Positions 6,801-15,484 of a stretch of DNA of 64,000 nt are shown here, in pieces. The stretch lies in contig NZ_BBOM01000008.1 in NCBI RefSeq assembly GCF_000974485.1, positions 496,001-560,000 of the forward strand, given 5' to 3'. Below the pieces are notes generated by a model. The model saw only the letters and a program-made list of their open reading frames with translations. It was not told the origin of the DNA and made no database searches. Position 1 is the stretch's first letter, and each line of letters opens with the position of its first letter. This DNA is from Streptomyces sp. NBRC 109706 (GTDB taxonomy: Bacteria; Actinomycetota; Actinomycetes; Streptomycetales; Streptomycetaceae). A program made the translations under genes and the position numbers.

Positions 6801-7775
6801 TCAGCGGCGCAGGGGCAGCAGCCGGGGGACGGCCCGGACATAGACCACCATGCCGACCACCTCGACCAGCGTCTGGGTGACCACCACCACGGCGGCGATG
6901 GCGAACGCGTCGGGCAGCGCCAGCGCGAGCGGCAGCACAACCAGGGAGTTACGGGTCGCGCCGGTGAAGACGACGGCCCGCCCGTCCGCCGGCGCCAGCC
7001 GGAACAGTCGGGCGACGCCGACCCCGACCGGGGCCATCACCACCAGGAACAGCGCGTAGAACGGCACCACGGCGGCCACGTCGGCAAGGCTCTCGTCGAG
7101 TTTGGGTACCTGGGAGGCGACCACGGTCAGCAGCGTGGCCGCCATCAGCGGCACCATGGCCACGCCCAGCGCGTCCACCGTCCGCCGACCGACCGGACGG
7201 GCGGCCGCCCACGCCTGGGTGAGCCAGGCCAGGGCCAGCGGAATCGCGATCAGGACGACGAACGCCTCGACAAACGGGCCGGCCTCGACCACATCCGCCA
7301 GCTCCGAGCCCAGGAACAGGAAGAGGAAACCGGGCAGCAGCAGCATCTGGGCGAGCAGCAGCAGCGGGGTGGCCGCCAACAGCCGCTGGCTGCTGCCCCC
7401 GGCCAGCCCGCTGAAGACGATCACATAGTCCACACAGGGGGCGAGCAGCACCAGCAGCACCCCGAGCCGAAGCGCCCGGTCGTCGGGCAGGAAGACGAAC
7501 ATCGCCGCGACCACCAGGGGGACGGCGACAAAGTCGACCACCAGCGCGGCGGCCAGAAACCGGCCGGCCCGCAGCGAACGGACCAGCTCGGCGGCCGGCA
7601 CCTGGAGGAACGTCACATACAACAGCGCGGCCAGCACCGGGTTGATGGCGTGTTCCAGTCCTGGCCCCGCGTCCGGCGCGGCCAGGCCCACCAGCGCGCC
7701 GGCGGCCAACGCCCCCACATAGACCGCGACCTGATGCCGTTCCATGCCCGCGACCAGGCCGGATGACGGTGACAT
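6801..7775 (-). CDS. Acr3-like / bile acid:sodium symporter superfamily efflux protein
   Basis: 324 aa with about ten hydrophobic spans. The fourth-helix region LLAPCVDYVIVFSGLAGG carries the conserved Cys seen in arsenite permeases of this fold, and the late TGATRNSLVVLPLALALP is the pseudo-symmetric counterpart. Homologues are commonly annotated as arsenic resistance protein, and arsenite or thiol-metal efflux is the likely role. The ATG at 7775 has an AGAGGAG site that overlaps the stop of the upstream MerR gene, so both are one operon expressed from the MerR operator. A second start (MERHQ, 7745) is possible. Confidence 0.8.
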   Translation of the reverse strand: MSPSSGLVAGMERHQVAVYVGALAAGALVGLAAPDAGPGLEHAINPVLAALLYVTFLQVPAAELVRSLRAGRFLAAALVVDFVAVPLVVAAMFVFLPDDRALRLGVLLVLLAPCVDYVIVFSGLAGGSSQRLLAATPLLLLAQMLLLPGFLFLFLGSELADVVEAGPFVEAFVVLIAIPLALAWLTQAWAAARPVGRRTVDALGVAMVPLMAATLLTVVASQVPKLDESLADVAAVVPFYALFLVVMAPVGVGVARLFRLAPADGRAVVFTGATRNSLVVLPLALALPDAFAIAAVVVVTQTLVEVVGMVVYVRAVPRLLPLRR

Positions 7776-7786
7776 GACGCGCTCCT

Positions 7787-8530
7787 CTAGGCGGGGAAGG
7801 CGGGGAAGGTGGGCGGCGGACCGAAGAGCGCGGCGAGCTGTTCCTCGGCCTCCGCCGGCGCGGTGACCTCAAGGCGCAGCTTCGGCCCGTCGAGGCGCAG
7901 GAGGAAGTCGAAGAACGGGCAGCACCGCTGCTCGGCGGCGGCCAGCGTGGCGAGATCCCCCGCGGCGCCGGCGGGCAGCAGCAGGCGCAACCCGCCCTCG
8001 ATCGGCTCGCGTTCGGCCCCGGCCAGCAGATCACGCCACCGCCGGGCCCGGTCCTTGGCCTCCGCGCCGGTCAGCGAGCAGGCCACCGGCACGGCCGCGC
8101 GCGGCTCGGGGGCGGCCGCCGGGGCGGTGGCAAGAAAGGTGCAGCCGGGATCGCACCGTTCGCTCCGGTCGGGCAGCGCGTCCAGTTGGGCCAGCGCCCG
8201 GTGCAGCGCGGCGACAAACGCGGCCAACTCCGCCGCGCGCCCCTCGGCCTCCGCGATCCGTGCCGCGACCCGGGGCCTGAGGTCGGCCTTCACCTCCGCG
8301 CAGGCTCCCGACTCCCACACGGCCAGCAGTTCGGCGATCTCGTCGAGCGCGAGCCCCAGGCGTTTGGCGGCGCCGATGAACGCCAGGCGTTCCATCGCCT
8401 CGGCACCGTAGCGGCGGTAGCCGGCCGGGGTCCGCTCGGCGGTCAGCAGCCCCGAGGACTCGTAGAACCGCAGCGTGGTGGCCGGTACGCCGGAGCGCTC
8501 GGCCAGTTGGGAGATCAGCATCGTGCTCAC
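7787..8530 (-). CDS. MerR family regulator with Cys-rich effector domain
   Basis: 247 aa. The winged helix lies at the N-terminus (LISQLAERSGVPATTLRFYE, then GYRRYGAEAMERL), followed by the dimerisation coiled coil. Cys residues occur at GACAEVK, RCDPGC and QRCCPFF, a set suited to a thiophilic metal or metalloid. The extra C-terminal segment after ~165 (ACSLTGAEAKDRARRW to the end) is found in actinobacterial MerR proteins beside metal efflux genes. The start is the GTG at 8530, apparently leaderless because a TAACGT -10 lies 7 bases upstream. A perfect MerR-type operator spans the spacer. It is upstream of and co-transcribed with the Acr3-like transporter. Inducer not proven. Confidence 0.88.
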   Translation of the reverse strand: MSTMLISQLAERSGVPATTLRFYESSGLLTAERTPAGYRRYGAEAMERLAFIGAAKRLGLALDEIAELLAVWESGACAEVKADLRPRVAARIAEAEGRAAELAAFVAALHRALAQLDALPDRSERCDPGCTFLATAPAAAPEPRAAVPVACSLTGAEAKDRARRWRDLLAGAEREPIEGGLRLLLPAGAAGDLATLAAAEQRCCPFFDFLLRLDGPKLRLEVTAPAEAEEQLAALFGPPPTFPAFPA

Positions 8531-8536
8531 GCCGCG

Positions 8537-8568
8537 ACGTTAGACCTTCGACCCGACTCGAAGGTCAA
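8537..8568 (-). promoter_or_regulatory. MerR-type promoter with 9-bp dyad in the spacer
   Basis: Arms GACCTTCGA (8543-8551) and TCGAAGGTC (8558-8566) are perfect reverse complements around six bases. On the minus strand the dyad lies between TTGACC (-35, 8568-8563) and TAACGT (-10, 8542-8537), a spacer of 20 bases. Over-long spacers spanned by the dyad are the hallmark of MerR-activated promoters. Transcription would begin at or next to the GTG of the MerR gene. Confidence 0.85.
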
Positions 8569-8586
8569 CCGGCCCCGGCGGGCCGG
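8569..8586. terminator. Weak hairpin after the two-component operon
   Basis: CCGGCC and GGCCGG arms enclose six bases. It lies between the response-regulator stop (8650) and the MerR promoter, downstream of the minus-strand ABC/kinase/regulator operon. A possible terminator; no U-tract. Confidence 0.3.
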
Positions 8587-8649
8587 CGGCGGCCGGGAGA
8601 TCCGGCGGTCCCGGAGCGGTGCCGGCCGCCGAGGACGACACCGCGTCGG

Positions 8650-9351
8650 TCATCCCTCGTCCGTGGGGTGTCGGCCCTCGTCCCGTTCGTCCCCGGCGGG
8701 TAAGCCGAGGATGCCCCGCTCGTAGGCGGTGGCGACGGCGGCGGCCCGGTCGTTCGCGTCGAGCTTGGCGTAGAGGTGTGCCAGATGCGTCTTGACGGTG
8801 GCCTCGCTGATGAAGAGCCGCCGCGCGATCTCCCGGTTCGGCGTGCCCCTGGCCACCAGCATCAGGACCTCGCGTTCCCTGGCGCTCAACGGCCGCCGTT
8901 CGGCCGGGCCCCTGGGGTTGCGCATCTGGTGCATCAGCCGGGAGGCGACCGCGGGGGAGAGCACCGTGCGGCCCTCGGCCGAGGCCCGCACGGCGGCGAA
9001 CAGCTCCTCGCGCGGCGCGTCCTTCAGCAGATAGCCGGTGGCGCCCGCCTCGATGGCGGGCAGCGTGTCGGCGTCGCTGTCGTAGGTGGTGAGCACCAGG
9101 ACCCGGCACGGCAGCCCGCGCGCGGTGATCGCAGCGATGGCCGCCACCCCGCCGCCGCCCGGCATCCGCAGGTCCATCAGCACCACGTCGGGCCGGAGCC
9201 GTTCGGCCAGCTCGACCCCGGCGGGTCCGTCGGCGGCCTCGCCCAGCACGGTGAACCCCGGCACCGAGCCGAGGATGCCGCGCAGCCCGTCCCGCACCAC
9301 GGGGTGGTCGTCCACGATCAGCACGGTGATCGGCGCCGTCCGCTCAGCCAC
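8650..9351 (-). CDS. NarL/LuxR-type response regulator
   Basis: 233 aa from the GTG at 9351. The receiver domain (residues ~7-122) has the acidic pair in LIVDDHP, the phospho-acceptor Asp at ~60 in VVLMDLRMP, the switch Thr in VLVLTTYDSD and the Lys in GYLLKDAP. A GerE/LuxR helix-turn-helix follows (LSAREREVLMLVARGTPNRE, then RLFISEATVKTHLAHLYAKL). The start overlaps the end of the histidine-kinase gene by 8 bases, so the two are coupled. It is the last gene of the ABC ATPase, permease, kinase, regulator operon and probably controls that exporter. Confidence 0.92.
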   Translation of the reverse strand: MAERTAPITVLIVDDHPVVRDGLRGILGSVPGFTVLGEAADGPAGVELAERLRPDVVLMDLRMPGGGGVAAIAAITARGLPCRVLVLTTYDSDADTLPAIEAGATGYLLKDAPREELFAAVRASAEGRTVLSPAVASRLMHQMRNPRGPAERRPLSAREREVLMLVARGTPNREIARRLFISEATVKTHLAHLYAKLDANDRAAAVATAYERGILGLPAGDERDEGRHPTDEG

Positions 9352-10618
9352 GGCGCACCAACGGGACCCGGGCCGAGACGGCGGTGCCGCCGCCCGGCTC
9401 CGTCTCGACGGCGACCGCACCGGCCAGCCGCGCGGCGCGGGACCGCATGCCGTGCAGCCCGAAGCCGTGTCCTGGGACCTGCCCGGCCGACTCGGCGGCC
9501 GGGCTCGGCGGGACGAACCCCCGACCGTCGTCCCGTACATCCAGGCTGACCTCGTCGTCCATATAGGACAGGGTCACCCCCACCCGGGAGGCCCCGGCGT
9601 GGCGCTCCACATTGGTCAGCGCCTCCTGCGCGATCCGCAGCAGCGTGGCGGCCACCTCGGGGTGCAGCGGCTCGGCCGGACCGGTGACGGAGAACGCGGC
9701 CGGCACGCCCGCCTCCCGTGACCACTCCGCCGTGGTCTTGGCCAGCGCGCTGGGCAGCGGATCCTGGTCGAGCGCGACGGGGCCGAGATCGTGCACCGAA
9801 CGGCGCGCCTCGGCGAGCGCGTCACGGGCCAGGGCGGCGGCCCGCTCGATGCGCTGGTCCTTCTCCGCCGGCCGTGCCTCGACGGCGGCCTCCAGCTGGG
9901 TGACGATCCCGGCCAGCCCCTGGGCCAGGGTGTCGTGGATCTCCGCCGCCAGCCGGCGGCGTTCGTCCAGCACTCCCGCCTCCCTGGCCTGCACCAGCAA
10001 CTGGGCGTGCAGCCCGGCGTTCTCGTCCAGTGTCTGCGCCAACCGAGCGTTGGCGCGGCCGAGTTCGACGATGGTGGCCTCGTTGGCCCGGGTGCGTTCG
10101 GCGTCCTTCAGGGTGAGCCGGCTCAGGATCAGCAGCAGCCCGATGTGCACGGCCAACAGCGCGCCGAACAGCACCCAGCCCAGCCAACCGTCCGGCGGCA
10201 GCCCGCCCGACTGGGAACCGGCCATGGTCACGGCCGTGGCGATCAGCCCCACCCGCGCCCACCGGGGCGGCAGCAGCTGGTGCGCGTCGAAGTAGCCGAG
10301 CGTGGCATAGACGGCGAAGAGCGGGTTCAGCCAGGTCAGGGCCGCCGCCAGCACACTGCGCACGGTGTAGTGGAACGCGCCGCCGGACGCCGACGTCCCC
10401 GCCCGGCGGCTCCGCAGCGACCAGCGGATCTGCTCGGCCAGGGTCAGCGCGCCCAGCGGCCAGACCAACCACCGTTCGGTGGCCGTCATCAGGGAGTCAG
10501 CGCTCAGCCACGCCAGGAGGGCGCCGAGCGCCAGGAGCGGAAACGGGCCCCAGCGGAAGAAGGCGCCACCGCTCACCCGCGGGGCGCTCTCGCCCTCCGC
10601 GACGCTCTCGTTCCGCAC
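9344..10618 (-). CDS. Sensor histidine kinase (HisKA_3/NarX-DesK class)
   Basis: 424 aa from the GTG at 10618, which has a GGGAGGG ribosome site. The N-terminal ~150 residues contain about five membrane spans (FPLLALGALLAWLS, WLVWPLGALTLAEQIRW, VLFGALLAVHIGLLLILSRL). A coiled linker follows. The HisKA_3 dimer-phosphoacceptor has His at ~228 in AAEIHDTLAQGLAG, and the ATPase domain shows NVERHAGAS, VRDDGRGF and GLHGMRSRA (N and G boxes). With no large extracellular sensor domain it is probably an intramembrane-sensing kinase of the type that detects cell-envelope or antibiotic stress. It is paired with the downstream response regulator and lies 35 bases after the ABC permease gene. Confidence 0.9.
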   Translation of the reverse strand: MRNESVAEGESAPRVSGGAFFRWGPFPLLALGALLAWLSADSLMTATERWLVWPLGALTLAEQIRWSLRSRRAGTSASGGAFHYTVRSVLAAALTWLNPLFAVYATLGYFDAHQLLPPRWARVGLIATAVTMAGSQSGGLPPDGWLGWVLFGALLAVHIGLLLILSRLTLKDAERTRANEATIVELGRANARLAQTLDENAGLHAQLLVQAREAGVLDERRRLAAEIHDTLAQGLAGIVTQLEAAVEARPAEKDQRIERAAALARDALAEARRSVHDLGPVALDQDPLPSALAKTTAEWSREAGVPAAFSVTGPAEPLHPEVAATLLRIAQEALTNVERHAGASRVGVTLSYMDDEVSLDVRDDGRGFVPPSPAAESAGQVPGHGFGLHGMRSRAARLAGAVAVETEPGGGTAVSARVPLVRRG

Positions 10619-10653
10619 GGCCGCCCTCCCCTCACTCCCGGCGCACCGCCGGC

Positions 10654-11394
10654 TCACTCCCAGCGGAACCAGCGGGCCGCCGCCGAGGTGGCCAGCACGG
10701 TCCAGGCCACCAGCACCCCAAGATACGGCCAGGACGGCCAGTCTCCGACAGCGGCTTCGTCCAGCGCCAGGGACGCGGCGCCGAAAGGTGTCCAGGCCAC
10801 CGCCCACTGCACGGCGTCCGGCAGCACCGTGATCGGCACATAGACCCCGGAGGCGAAGAGCATCGGGAAGAACAGCGTCATCCCCAGCGCCTGCGCCGCC
10901 TTGACGGTCCTGGCCAGGGCGCTGACCAGCGCGCCCGTGGCCAGCGCGGCCGACACGGCCAACAGCACGACCAGTGCGTAGCCCGGCACCTCGCGCGGCA
11001 GCGGCACGTCGAACACCAGCCGGCCCAGGGCGATCACCAGGATCCCGGAGATCAGCACGGCCACCGCGTGCACCACGAGTTGGGCGCCGAGCAGCGCGCT
11101 CGGCCGCGCCGGGGTGGCGTGCAGCCGCCGCAGGATGCCGCGCTCGCGGTAGCCGCTGAGGACCACCGGCATCGCCTGCAGGCTCGCGAGGACCATCGAG
11201 GTCAGCAGCGCGATCGGCACATAGAGATCGATCACCCGGCGGCCGTCCAGATCCTCGCTCACGTCGCGGAACGCGGGGATCAGGCCGAGCACGCCGAGCA
11301 GCAGGGCGGGGAAGAACAGGATCCAGAAGACGCTCGCCGGCTCGCGCCCGAAGAGCCGGACCTCGGACCGCAGCAGGGCTGTTGACGCGCTCAT
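10654..11394 (-). CDS. ABC-2 type transporter permease
   Basis: 246 aa, about six membrane spans, in the DrrB/YadH-like ABC-2 exporter family. Features include the first span SVFWILFFPALLLGVLGLIP, the extracellular loop DLDGRRVIDLYVPIALLTSM, RERGILRRLHATPARPSALL after span two, and the conserved LFFPMLFASGVYVPITVLP near the end. The start ATG overlaps the ATPase stop (ATGA at 11394-11391). With the ATPase it should form a 2+2 exporter for a drug, lipid or peptide. The directly linked kinase/regulator pair suggests inducible resistance. Substrate unknown. Confidence 0.9.
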   Translation of the reverse strand: MSASTALLRSEVRLFGREPASVFWILFFPALLLGVLGLIPAFRDVSEDLDGRRVIDLYVPIALLTSMVLASLQAMPVVLSGYRERGILRRLHATPARPSALLGAQLVVHAVAVLISGILVIALGRLVFDVPLPREVPGYALVVLLAVSAALATGALVSALARTVKAAQALGMTLFFPMLFASGVYVPITVLPDAVQWAVAWTPFGAASLALDEAAVGDWPSWPYLGVLVAWTVLATSAAARWFRWE

Positions 11395-12383
11395 CGCCGC
11401 GCCTCCGTTTCCTTGTCGCCCGCGTTCCGGCCGTCGGCGCCCGGGCTGCCGTCGGCGCTCTGGTCGTCGGTCAGCTCCAGATAGGCGTCGTCCAGGGTGG
11501 ACTCGGTGATGCGCAGCTGTCCCGCGGTGATCTGGCGCCGCGCCAGCAGCGAGAACAGCGCGTGCGAGGTGTCGTCGGTGCCACGCAGTTCGATCCGGCC
11601 GCCGCCGTCGTCCTTCCGGCCCGTTCCGCTGACGCCGACCGTGCCGGGCAGCGCGGCCAGTTCGGTCAGCTCGTCGGCGTCCGGCGCCCGGGACGGGTAG
11701 AAGGTGATGACGACGGTGCCCGGGCGGCTCCTGATCAGCCCGGCCGGGCTGTCCACGGCGGTGATCCGGCCCCGGTCGATCACGGCGACCCGGTCGCAGA
11801 GCCGCTGCGCCTCCTCCATCACATGGGTGACCAGCACCACCGTCACGCCGCCGTTTCTGATCTCCTCCACCAACTCCCAGGTGGCGCGGCGGGCATGGGG
11901 GTCGAGCCCGGTCGTCAACTCGTCCAGCACCACCACACGCGGGTCGCCCAGCAGCGCCAACGCGATGAAGAGCCGCTGCCGCTGGCCGCCGGAGAGCGCG
12001 CCGAAGCGGACCTTCAGCCGGTCGGTGAGGCCGAGCCGTTCGGCGAGCGCCCGCCAGTCCGCCGGCCGCCGGTAGAAGGCGCTGTGCAGTTCCAGCGCCT
12101 CGCGCACGGTCAGCTTGGCCTGGAGTTCGCTGGACTGGAGCTGCACGCCGAGGAGTTCGGTGACCTCCTGGTGCTGGGAGACCGGATCGAGCCCGGCCAC
12201 CCGCACCTGCCCGCCGTCCGGCACCCGAAGACCGGACACGCATTCGACGGTCGTCGTCTTCCCCGCCCCGTTGGGGCCGAGGACGCCGAAGACCTCCCCC
12301 TCAGCGACGGTGAAGCTGACCCCGTCCACGACGGCGCGGCCGTCGTAGACCTTCCGCAGCCCGTCGACTTCGATGATCGTCAT
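11391..12383 (-). CDS. ABC-2 exporter ATP-binding protein (DrrA-like)
   Basis: 330 aa from the ATG at 12383. Nucleotide-binding motifs are complete: Walker A GPNGAGKTTT, Q-loop near LLGVQLQ, signature LSGGQRQRL, Walker B VVVLDELTTGLDP and the H-loop VTHVMEEA. A C-terminal extension of ~90 residues (after ~225) matches the DrrA-type tail and ends in a highly charged stretch. First gene of the four-gene exporter/two-component operon; an AAAGG ribosome site precedes it. Energises the neighbouring permease at the inner face of the membrane. Confidence 0.92.
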   Translation of the reverse strand: MTIIEVDGLRKVYDGRAVVDGVSFTVAEGEVFGVLGPNGAGKTTTVECVSGLRVPDGGQVRVAGLDPVSQHQEVTELLGVQLQSSELQAKLTVREALELHSAFYRRPADWRALAERLGLTDRLKVRFGALSGGQRQRLFIALALLGDPRVVVLDELTTGLDPHARRATWELVEEIRNGGVTVVLVTHVMEEAQRLCDRVAVIDRGRITAVDSPAGLIRSRPGTVVITFYPSRAPDADELTELAALPGTVGVSGTGRKDDGGGRIELRGTDDTSHALFSLLARRQITAGQLRITESTLDDAYLELTDDQSADGSPGADGRNAGDKETEARR

Positions 12384-12512
12384 AGGTCGAGCCTTTCGCC
12401 GCCGCCCCGGTCGGCACATCCCCCGACCGGCCAGGGCCGCCATCGGCCGATCGGATGATGGCGGCCGCCGTCCGGAACCCCCTCGACGTCGACGCGCGCA
12501 CCAACTCCGCCC

Positions 12513-12533
12513 GGCCCGCCGGTGGTTCGGGCC
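12513..12533. terminator. Weak hairpin downstream of the cobalamin-binding-like gene
   Basis: Arms GGCCCG and CGGGCC enclose nine bases, just past the stop (12545) of the minus-strand BtuF-like gene and before the ABC operon. A plausible terminator or spacer hairpin. Confidence 0.3.
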
Positions 12534-12544
12534 CGGGGCGGCGT

Positions 12545-13459
12545 TCACGGGAACGGGCGCGCCTCGTCCGCCGTCACCGGGGCGCCGACCCGCGCCCCGT
12601 GCAGCAGCCGGGCCAACACCTCGGCGCCCCTGACCACCCGGGGCCCCGGCCGGTTGAAGTACGCGGGGCCGTCGAGCACCCAGACGCGCCCGGCCCGCAC
12701 GGCCGGCAGCGCCGCCCAGCCCGGCAGGCCGGTCAGCAACTCGGCCTCGGCCAGGGTCCGTTCGGGCGGGAAGCCGCAGGGCAGCACCAGCAGCACCTCG
12801 GGCGCGGCGGCGCGCACCGCCTCCCAGGTCATCGGCCGGGTGTGCGCGCCCGGTTCGGCCAGCAGCGGTTCGCCGCCGGCGGCCGTGATCTGTTCGGGCA
12901 CCCAGTGCCCGGCCGGCCAGAGCGGGTCGAGCCATTCCACCGCCACCACCCGGGGCCGCGGCCGGCCGGCGACCGCGGCACGGACCGCGGCGAGCCGGTC
13001 GAGCAGCTCGCCCCGTCGCCGCTCGGCCGTCTCCCGCACGCCCAGCAGCTCGCCGACCGTGACCAGATTCGTCAACACATCGTCCAGCGTGCGGGGTTCC
13101 AGGCTCAGCACCCGGGTCTCCGCGTCCAGCAGCCGGACGGCCCGGCTCACCGGGGCGTAGGAGACCGCGCACACCTCGCACAGGTCCTGGGTGAGCACCA
13201 CTTCGGGGCGCAGCGCCGCGAGCGCGTCGGTGTCCAGGGTGTAGAGGGACGACCCCGAGTGCGCGGAGCCGCCGACCGCGTCGGAGATCTCCCGGCTGCT
13301 GAGCCTGTCCTGGTCGAGATCGGCGGCCGTCACCACGGGCACCCCCTCAAGCTGGTCGGCCGGCCAGTCGCATTCGTGGGTGCGGCCCACCAGCCGTGCG
13401 GCGAGCCCGAGTTCGGCGACGATATCGGTGGCCGCCGGGAGCAGCGAGACGATGCGCAT
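12545..13459 (-). CDS. BtuF-like cobalamin/iron-complex binding protein, no signal peptide
   Basis: 304 aa. The two-lobed class III periplasmic-binding fold is recognisable from MRIVSLLPAATDIVAELGL, RTHECDWP (a motif of BtuF-like proteins), the lobe linker after ~150 and WAALPAVRAGRVWVLDG near the end. Unlike transport-associated BtuF it starts at the strand of lobe 1 with no signal peptide or lipobox, so it is probably cytoplasmic. Such stand-alone cobalamin-binding proteins are common in actinobacteria and their role is unsettled. There is no BtuCD gene beside it. It lies 40 bases after a minus-strand peptide/sugar-binding lipoprotein gene and might be co-transcribed with it. Confidence 0.82.
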   Translation of the reverse strand: MRIVSLLPAATDIVAELGLAARLVGRTHECDWPADQLEGVPVVTAADLDQDRLSSREISDAVGGSAHSGSSLYTLDTDALAALRPEVVLTQDLCEVCAVSYAPVSRAVRLLDAETRVLSLEPRTLDDVLTNLVTVGELLGVRETAERRRGELLDRLAAVRAAVAGRPRPRVVAVEWLDPLWPAGHWVPEQITAAGGEPLLAEPGAHTRPMTWEAVRAAAPEVLLVLPCGFPPERTLAEAELLTGLPGWAALPAVRAGRVWVLDGPAYFNRPGPRVVRGAEVLARLLHGARVGAPVTADEARPFP

Positions 13460-13499
13460 CCCACGACTCTAGGCCGTGTCCGACACCTCTCCCGATCGG

Positions 13500-15191
13500 T
13501 CAGGACCCGTCGGCCGGCGTGAGGTTCTTGAGGATCTGGCTGGCGTCCGGGCTCTGCCACAGGGCCGGGAAGGCATAGAGATCGTCCTCGGCGGGCCAGC
13601 CGGTGAACTTCTCCGACTGCCAGACGCTGACCGTGCCGTTCAGCAGGACCGGGATATAGGGCATGTCCCGTTCGACGGTGGTCTGGATGACGTCGAGGTG
13701 CGGCTGACGCGCCTGTTCGTCGGTCGGGTCGAGGTGGCTCAGCTCGTCGATCGCCTGCTCCACGTCGGGGTTGACATAGCGCGCGAAGTTGGTGTTGGCG
13801 GTCTCGCCGACCGGGGCGGTGTTGATCTCCGAGAAGAAGTAGGCGTACTGCCAGTAGGGGTCGGCGGTGGGCCCCGGGGAGAGGGAGTCGATGATGAGCT
13901 GGTAGTCGCCCCGGCTCTTGGCGTCGGACCACTCGTTCCAGGAGGACTGGTCCACGATCAACTCGACGCCCACCTCGGCCAGTTGCTCGGTCAACGTCTG
14001 CAGGGTGGCGATGTAGTCCGTCCAGCCGGATACCACCCGGACGGAGACGGAGAGCCGTTCGCCGTTCTTCTCGTAGAAGTCGCCGTCACGCTGCCAGCCG
14101 GCCTCCTCCAGGATCGCGGTGGCATGTTCGGGATGGGACTCCATGGGGGTGACCTGGTTCTCCAGGTCGGCCGAGACATAGTCGCGCTCGGGCAGTCCGA
14201 AGCCGGGCGACATCGGGGCGCCGATGTGCTGGAACGCCAGCGCGTTGATGTGGTCGCGGTGCATCGCGTAGTAGATCGCCTGCCGCACGGCCGGTTCGGT
14301 CTGCGGTCCCTCGCAGCCCATCTCCTCACTGGCGCAGGCGCCCAGCACCACCTGGAAGGTGTTGGCGATCAGCGCCTCGTAGCCGGGGTAGACCTCCTCC
14401 ACCCGGTCCAGGCTGGGGATCGGGCTGGTCAGCCAGTCGACCTCGCCCGCGCTGACCGCGTCGGCCCCCGCCTGGTTGCCGGAGAGCGACACCGATCGGA
14501 TGGTCCGCACGGCCGGTTCGCCGCCCCAGTGACCGGGGTTGGCGACCAGGGTGAACGCCTGTGGCTTGAACTCGTCGAGCGTGTAGGCGCCGGTGCCGAC
14601 GGGCTCCGTCATGGTGTCGGTGGTCGGGTCCTCGATGCCGCCCCAGATGTGTTCGGGGACGATCCAGGTCCGGCCGAGCAGGTTGGCGACGTCCATATAG
14701 GCGGGCGCGTCGAAGGCGACCGTCACCGTGGCCGGATCGACGACGGTGGTCTCGCCGTCGAAGCCGATGCTGTTGATCGCGTCGTACTCGCGCAGCATGT
14801 CGAAGGTGAACTTCACGTCGTCGGCGGTGAACTCCTCGCCGTCGGACCACTCCACGCCCTCGCGGAGCGAGATCGACAGCTCGGTCCCGTCCTCGTTCCA
14901 GGAGTACTCGGTGCCCAGCAGCGGGACGGGGTCCTCCTGGCGTGCGGTGTTCAGGAAGAACAGCGGCTCGAAGATCGTGCCCGCGCCCTCCAGCTTGGTG
15001 GGGGAGTACGGGTTGAAGTTGGCCTGGAAGTCGGTCGAGGCGCCGCTGAACACGACGATGGTGTCGGTCGCGCTCGCGCCGTCGCCGCCCTCGTTCGACG
15101 AGCCGCCGCCGCATCCGGCGACCAGCAGGGCGCAGAGCGCCCCACTCGCGGTGGCCGCGCGGAAGCGGCGGGATCTCAAGGCTGGGGACAT
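13500..15191 (-). CDS. ABC transporter substrate-binding lipoprotein, family 5 (SBP_bac_5)
   Basis: 563 aa from the ATG at 15191. The signal peptide ends in a lipobox, ALLVAGC, with the acylated Cys at 27, followed by a Gly/Ser/Asp linker. The mature part has the large DppA/OppA-type architecture: SLREGVEWSDGEEFTADDVKF, YAMHRDHINALAF, and the C-terminal lobe with DQSSWNEWSDAKSRGDYQL. Family 5 proteins deliver peptides, nickel or oligosaccharides to ABC permeases. No permease or ATPase genes adjoin it. It is divergent from a beta-galactosidase gene across a palindrome-bearing intergenic region, so an oligosaccharide ligand is a fair inference. A further in-frame upstream start exists but would spoil the signal peptide. 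Confidence 0.9.
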   Translation of the reverse strand: MSPALRSRRFRAATASGALCALLVAGCGGGSSNEGGDGASATDTIVVFSGASTDFQANFNPYSPTKLEGAGTIFEPLFFLNTARQEDPVPLLGTEYSWNEDGTELSISLREGVEWSDGEEFTADDVKFTFDMLREYDAINSIGFDGETTVVDPATVTVAFDAPAYMDVANLLGRTWIVPEHIWGGIEDPTTDTMTEPVGTGAYTLDEFKPQAFTLVANPGHWGGEPAVRTIRSVSLSGNQAGADAVSAGEVDWLTSPIPSLDRVEEVYPGYEALIANTFQVVLGACASEEMGCEGPQTEPAVRQAIYYAMHRDHINALAFQHIGAPMSPGFGLPERDYVSADLENQVTPMESHPEHATAILEEAGWQRDGDFYEKNGERLSVSVRVVSGWTDYIATLQTLTEQLAEVGVELIVDQSSWNEWSDAKSRGDYQLIIDSLSPGPTADPYWQYAYFFSEINTAPVGETANTNFARYVNPDVEQAIDELSHLDPTDEQARQPHLDVIQTTVERDMPYIPVLLNGTVSVWQSEKFTGWPAEDDLYAFPALWQSPDASQILKNLTPADGS

Positions 15192-15304
15192 GTCGCTCCC
15201 TCTCTCGGACGCCCCTCCCGGGGCGTTGGGCGAGCCGCCCGGGCCGGGATTCTTGGCCCTGGGCGGGGCGGGGTCAACAGCCGTGGCAGGCCACCGGAAG
15301 GACC

Positions 15305-15320
15305 GTTGCGGAAACGCAAC
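15305..15320. promoter_or_regulatory. LacI-type palindrome in lipoprotein/beta-galactosidase intergenic region
   Basis: GTTGCG and CGCAAC arms flank GAAA. The TTGCG...CGCAA form resembles operators of LacI/GalR-family sugar regulators in Streptomyces. It lies about midway between the two divergent starts (15191 and 15485). The cognate regulator gene is not in this window. Confidence 0.5.
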
Positions 15321-15326
15321 TGACTG

Positions 15327-15345
15327 AACAGCTTTCAACAGCTTT
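15327..15345. repeat. Direct repeat AACAGCTTT x2
   Basis: AACAGCTTT occurs at 15327-15335 and again at 15337-15345, one helical turn apart, immediately beside the 15305-15320 palindrome. The stretch is AT-richer than its surroundings and probably part of the divergent promoter or an activator site. Confidence 0.4.
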
Positions 15346-15484
15346 TGGCCTATTGCTTTCCAGTGCAACAGCAACTGGCCGGAGCCGCCGGGGGATCGGC
15401 GCCCTGGACAGGGCATCGGGGGGCACATAGATTTTGGCGAGAAGCCAACGTGCGCGCACGCCCCGCGCCGGGAAGAGGGAGAAC

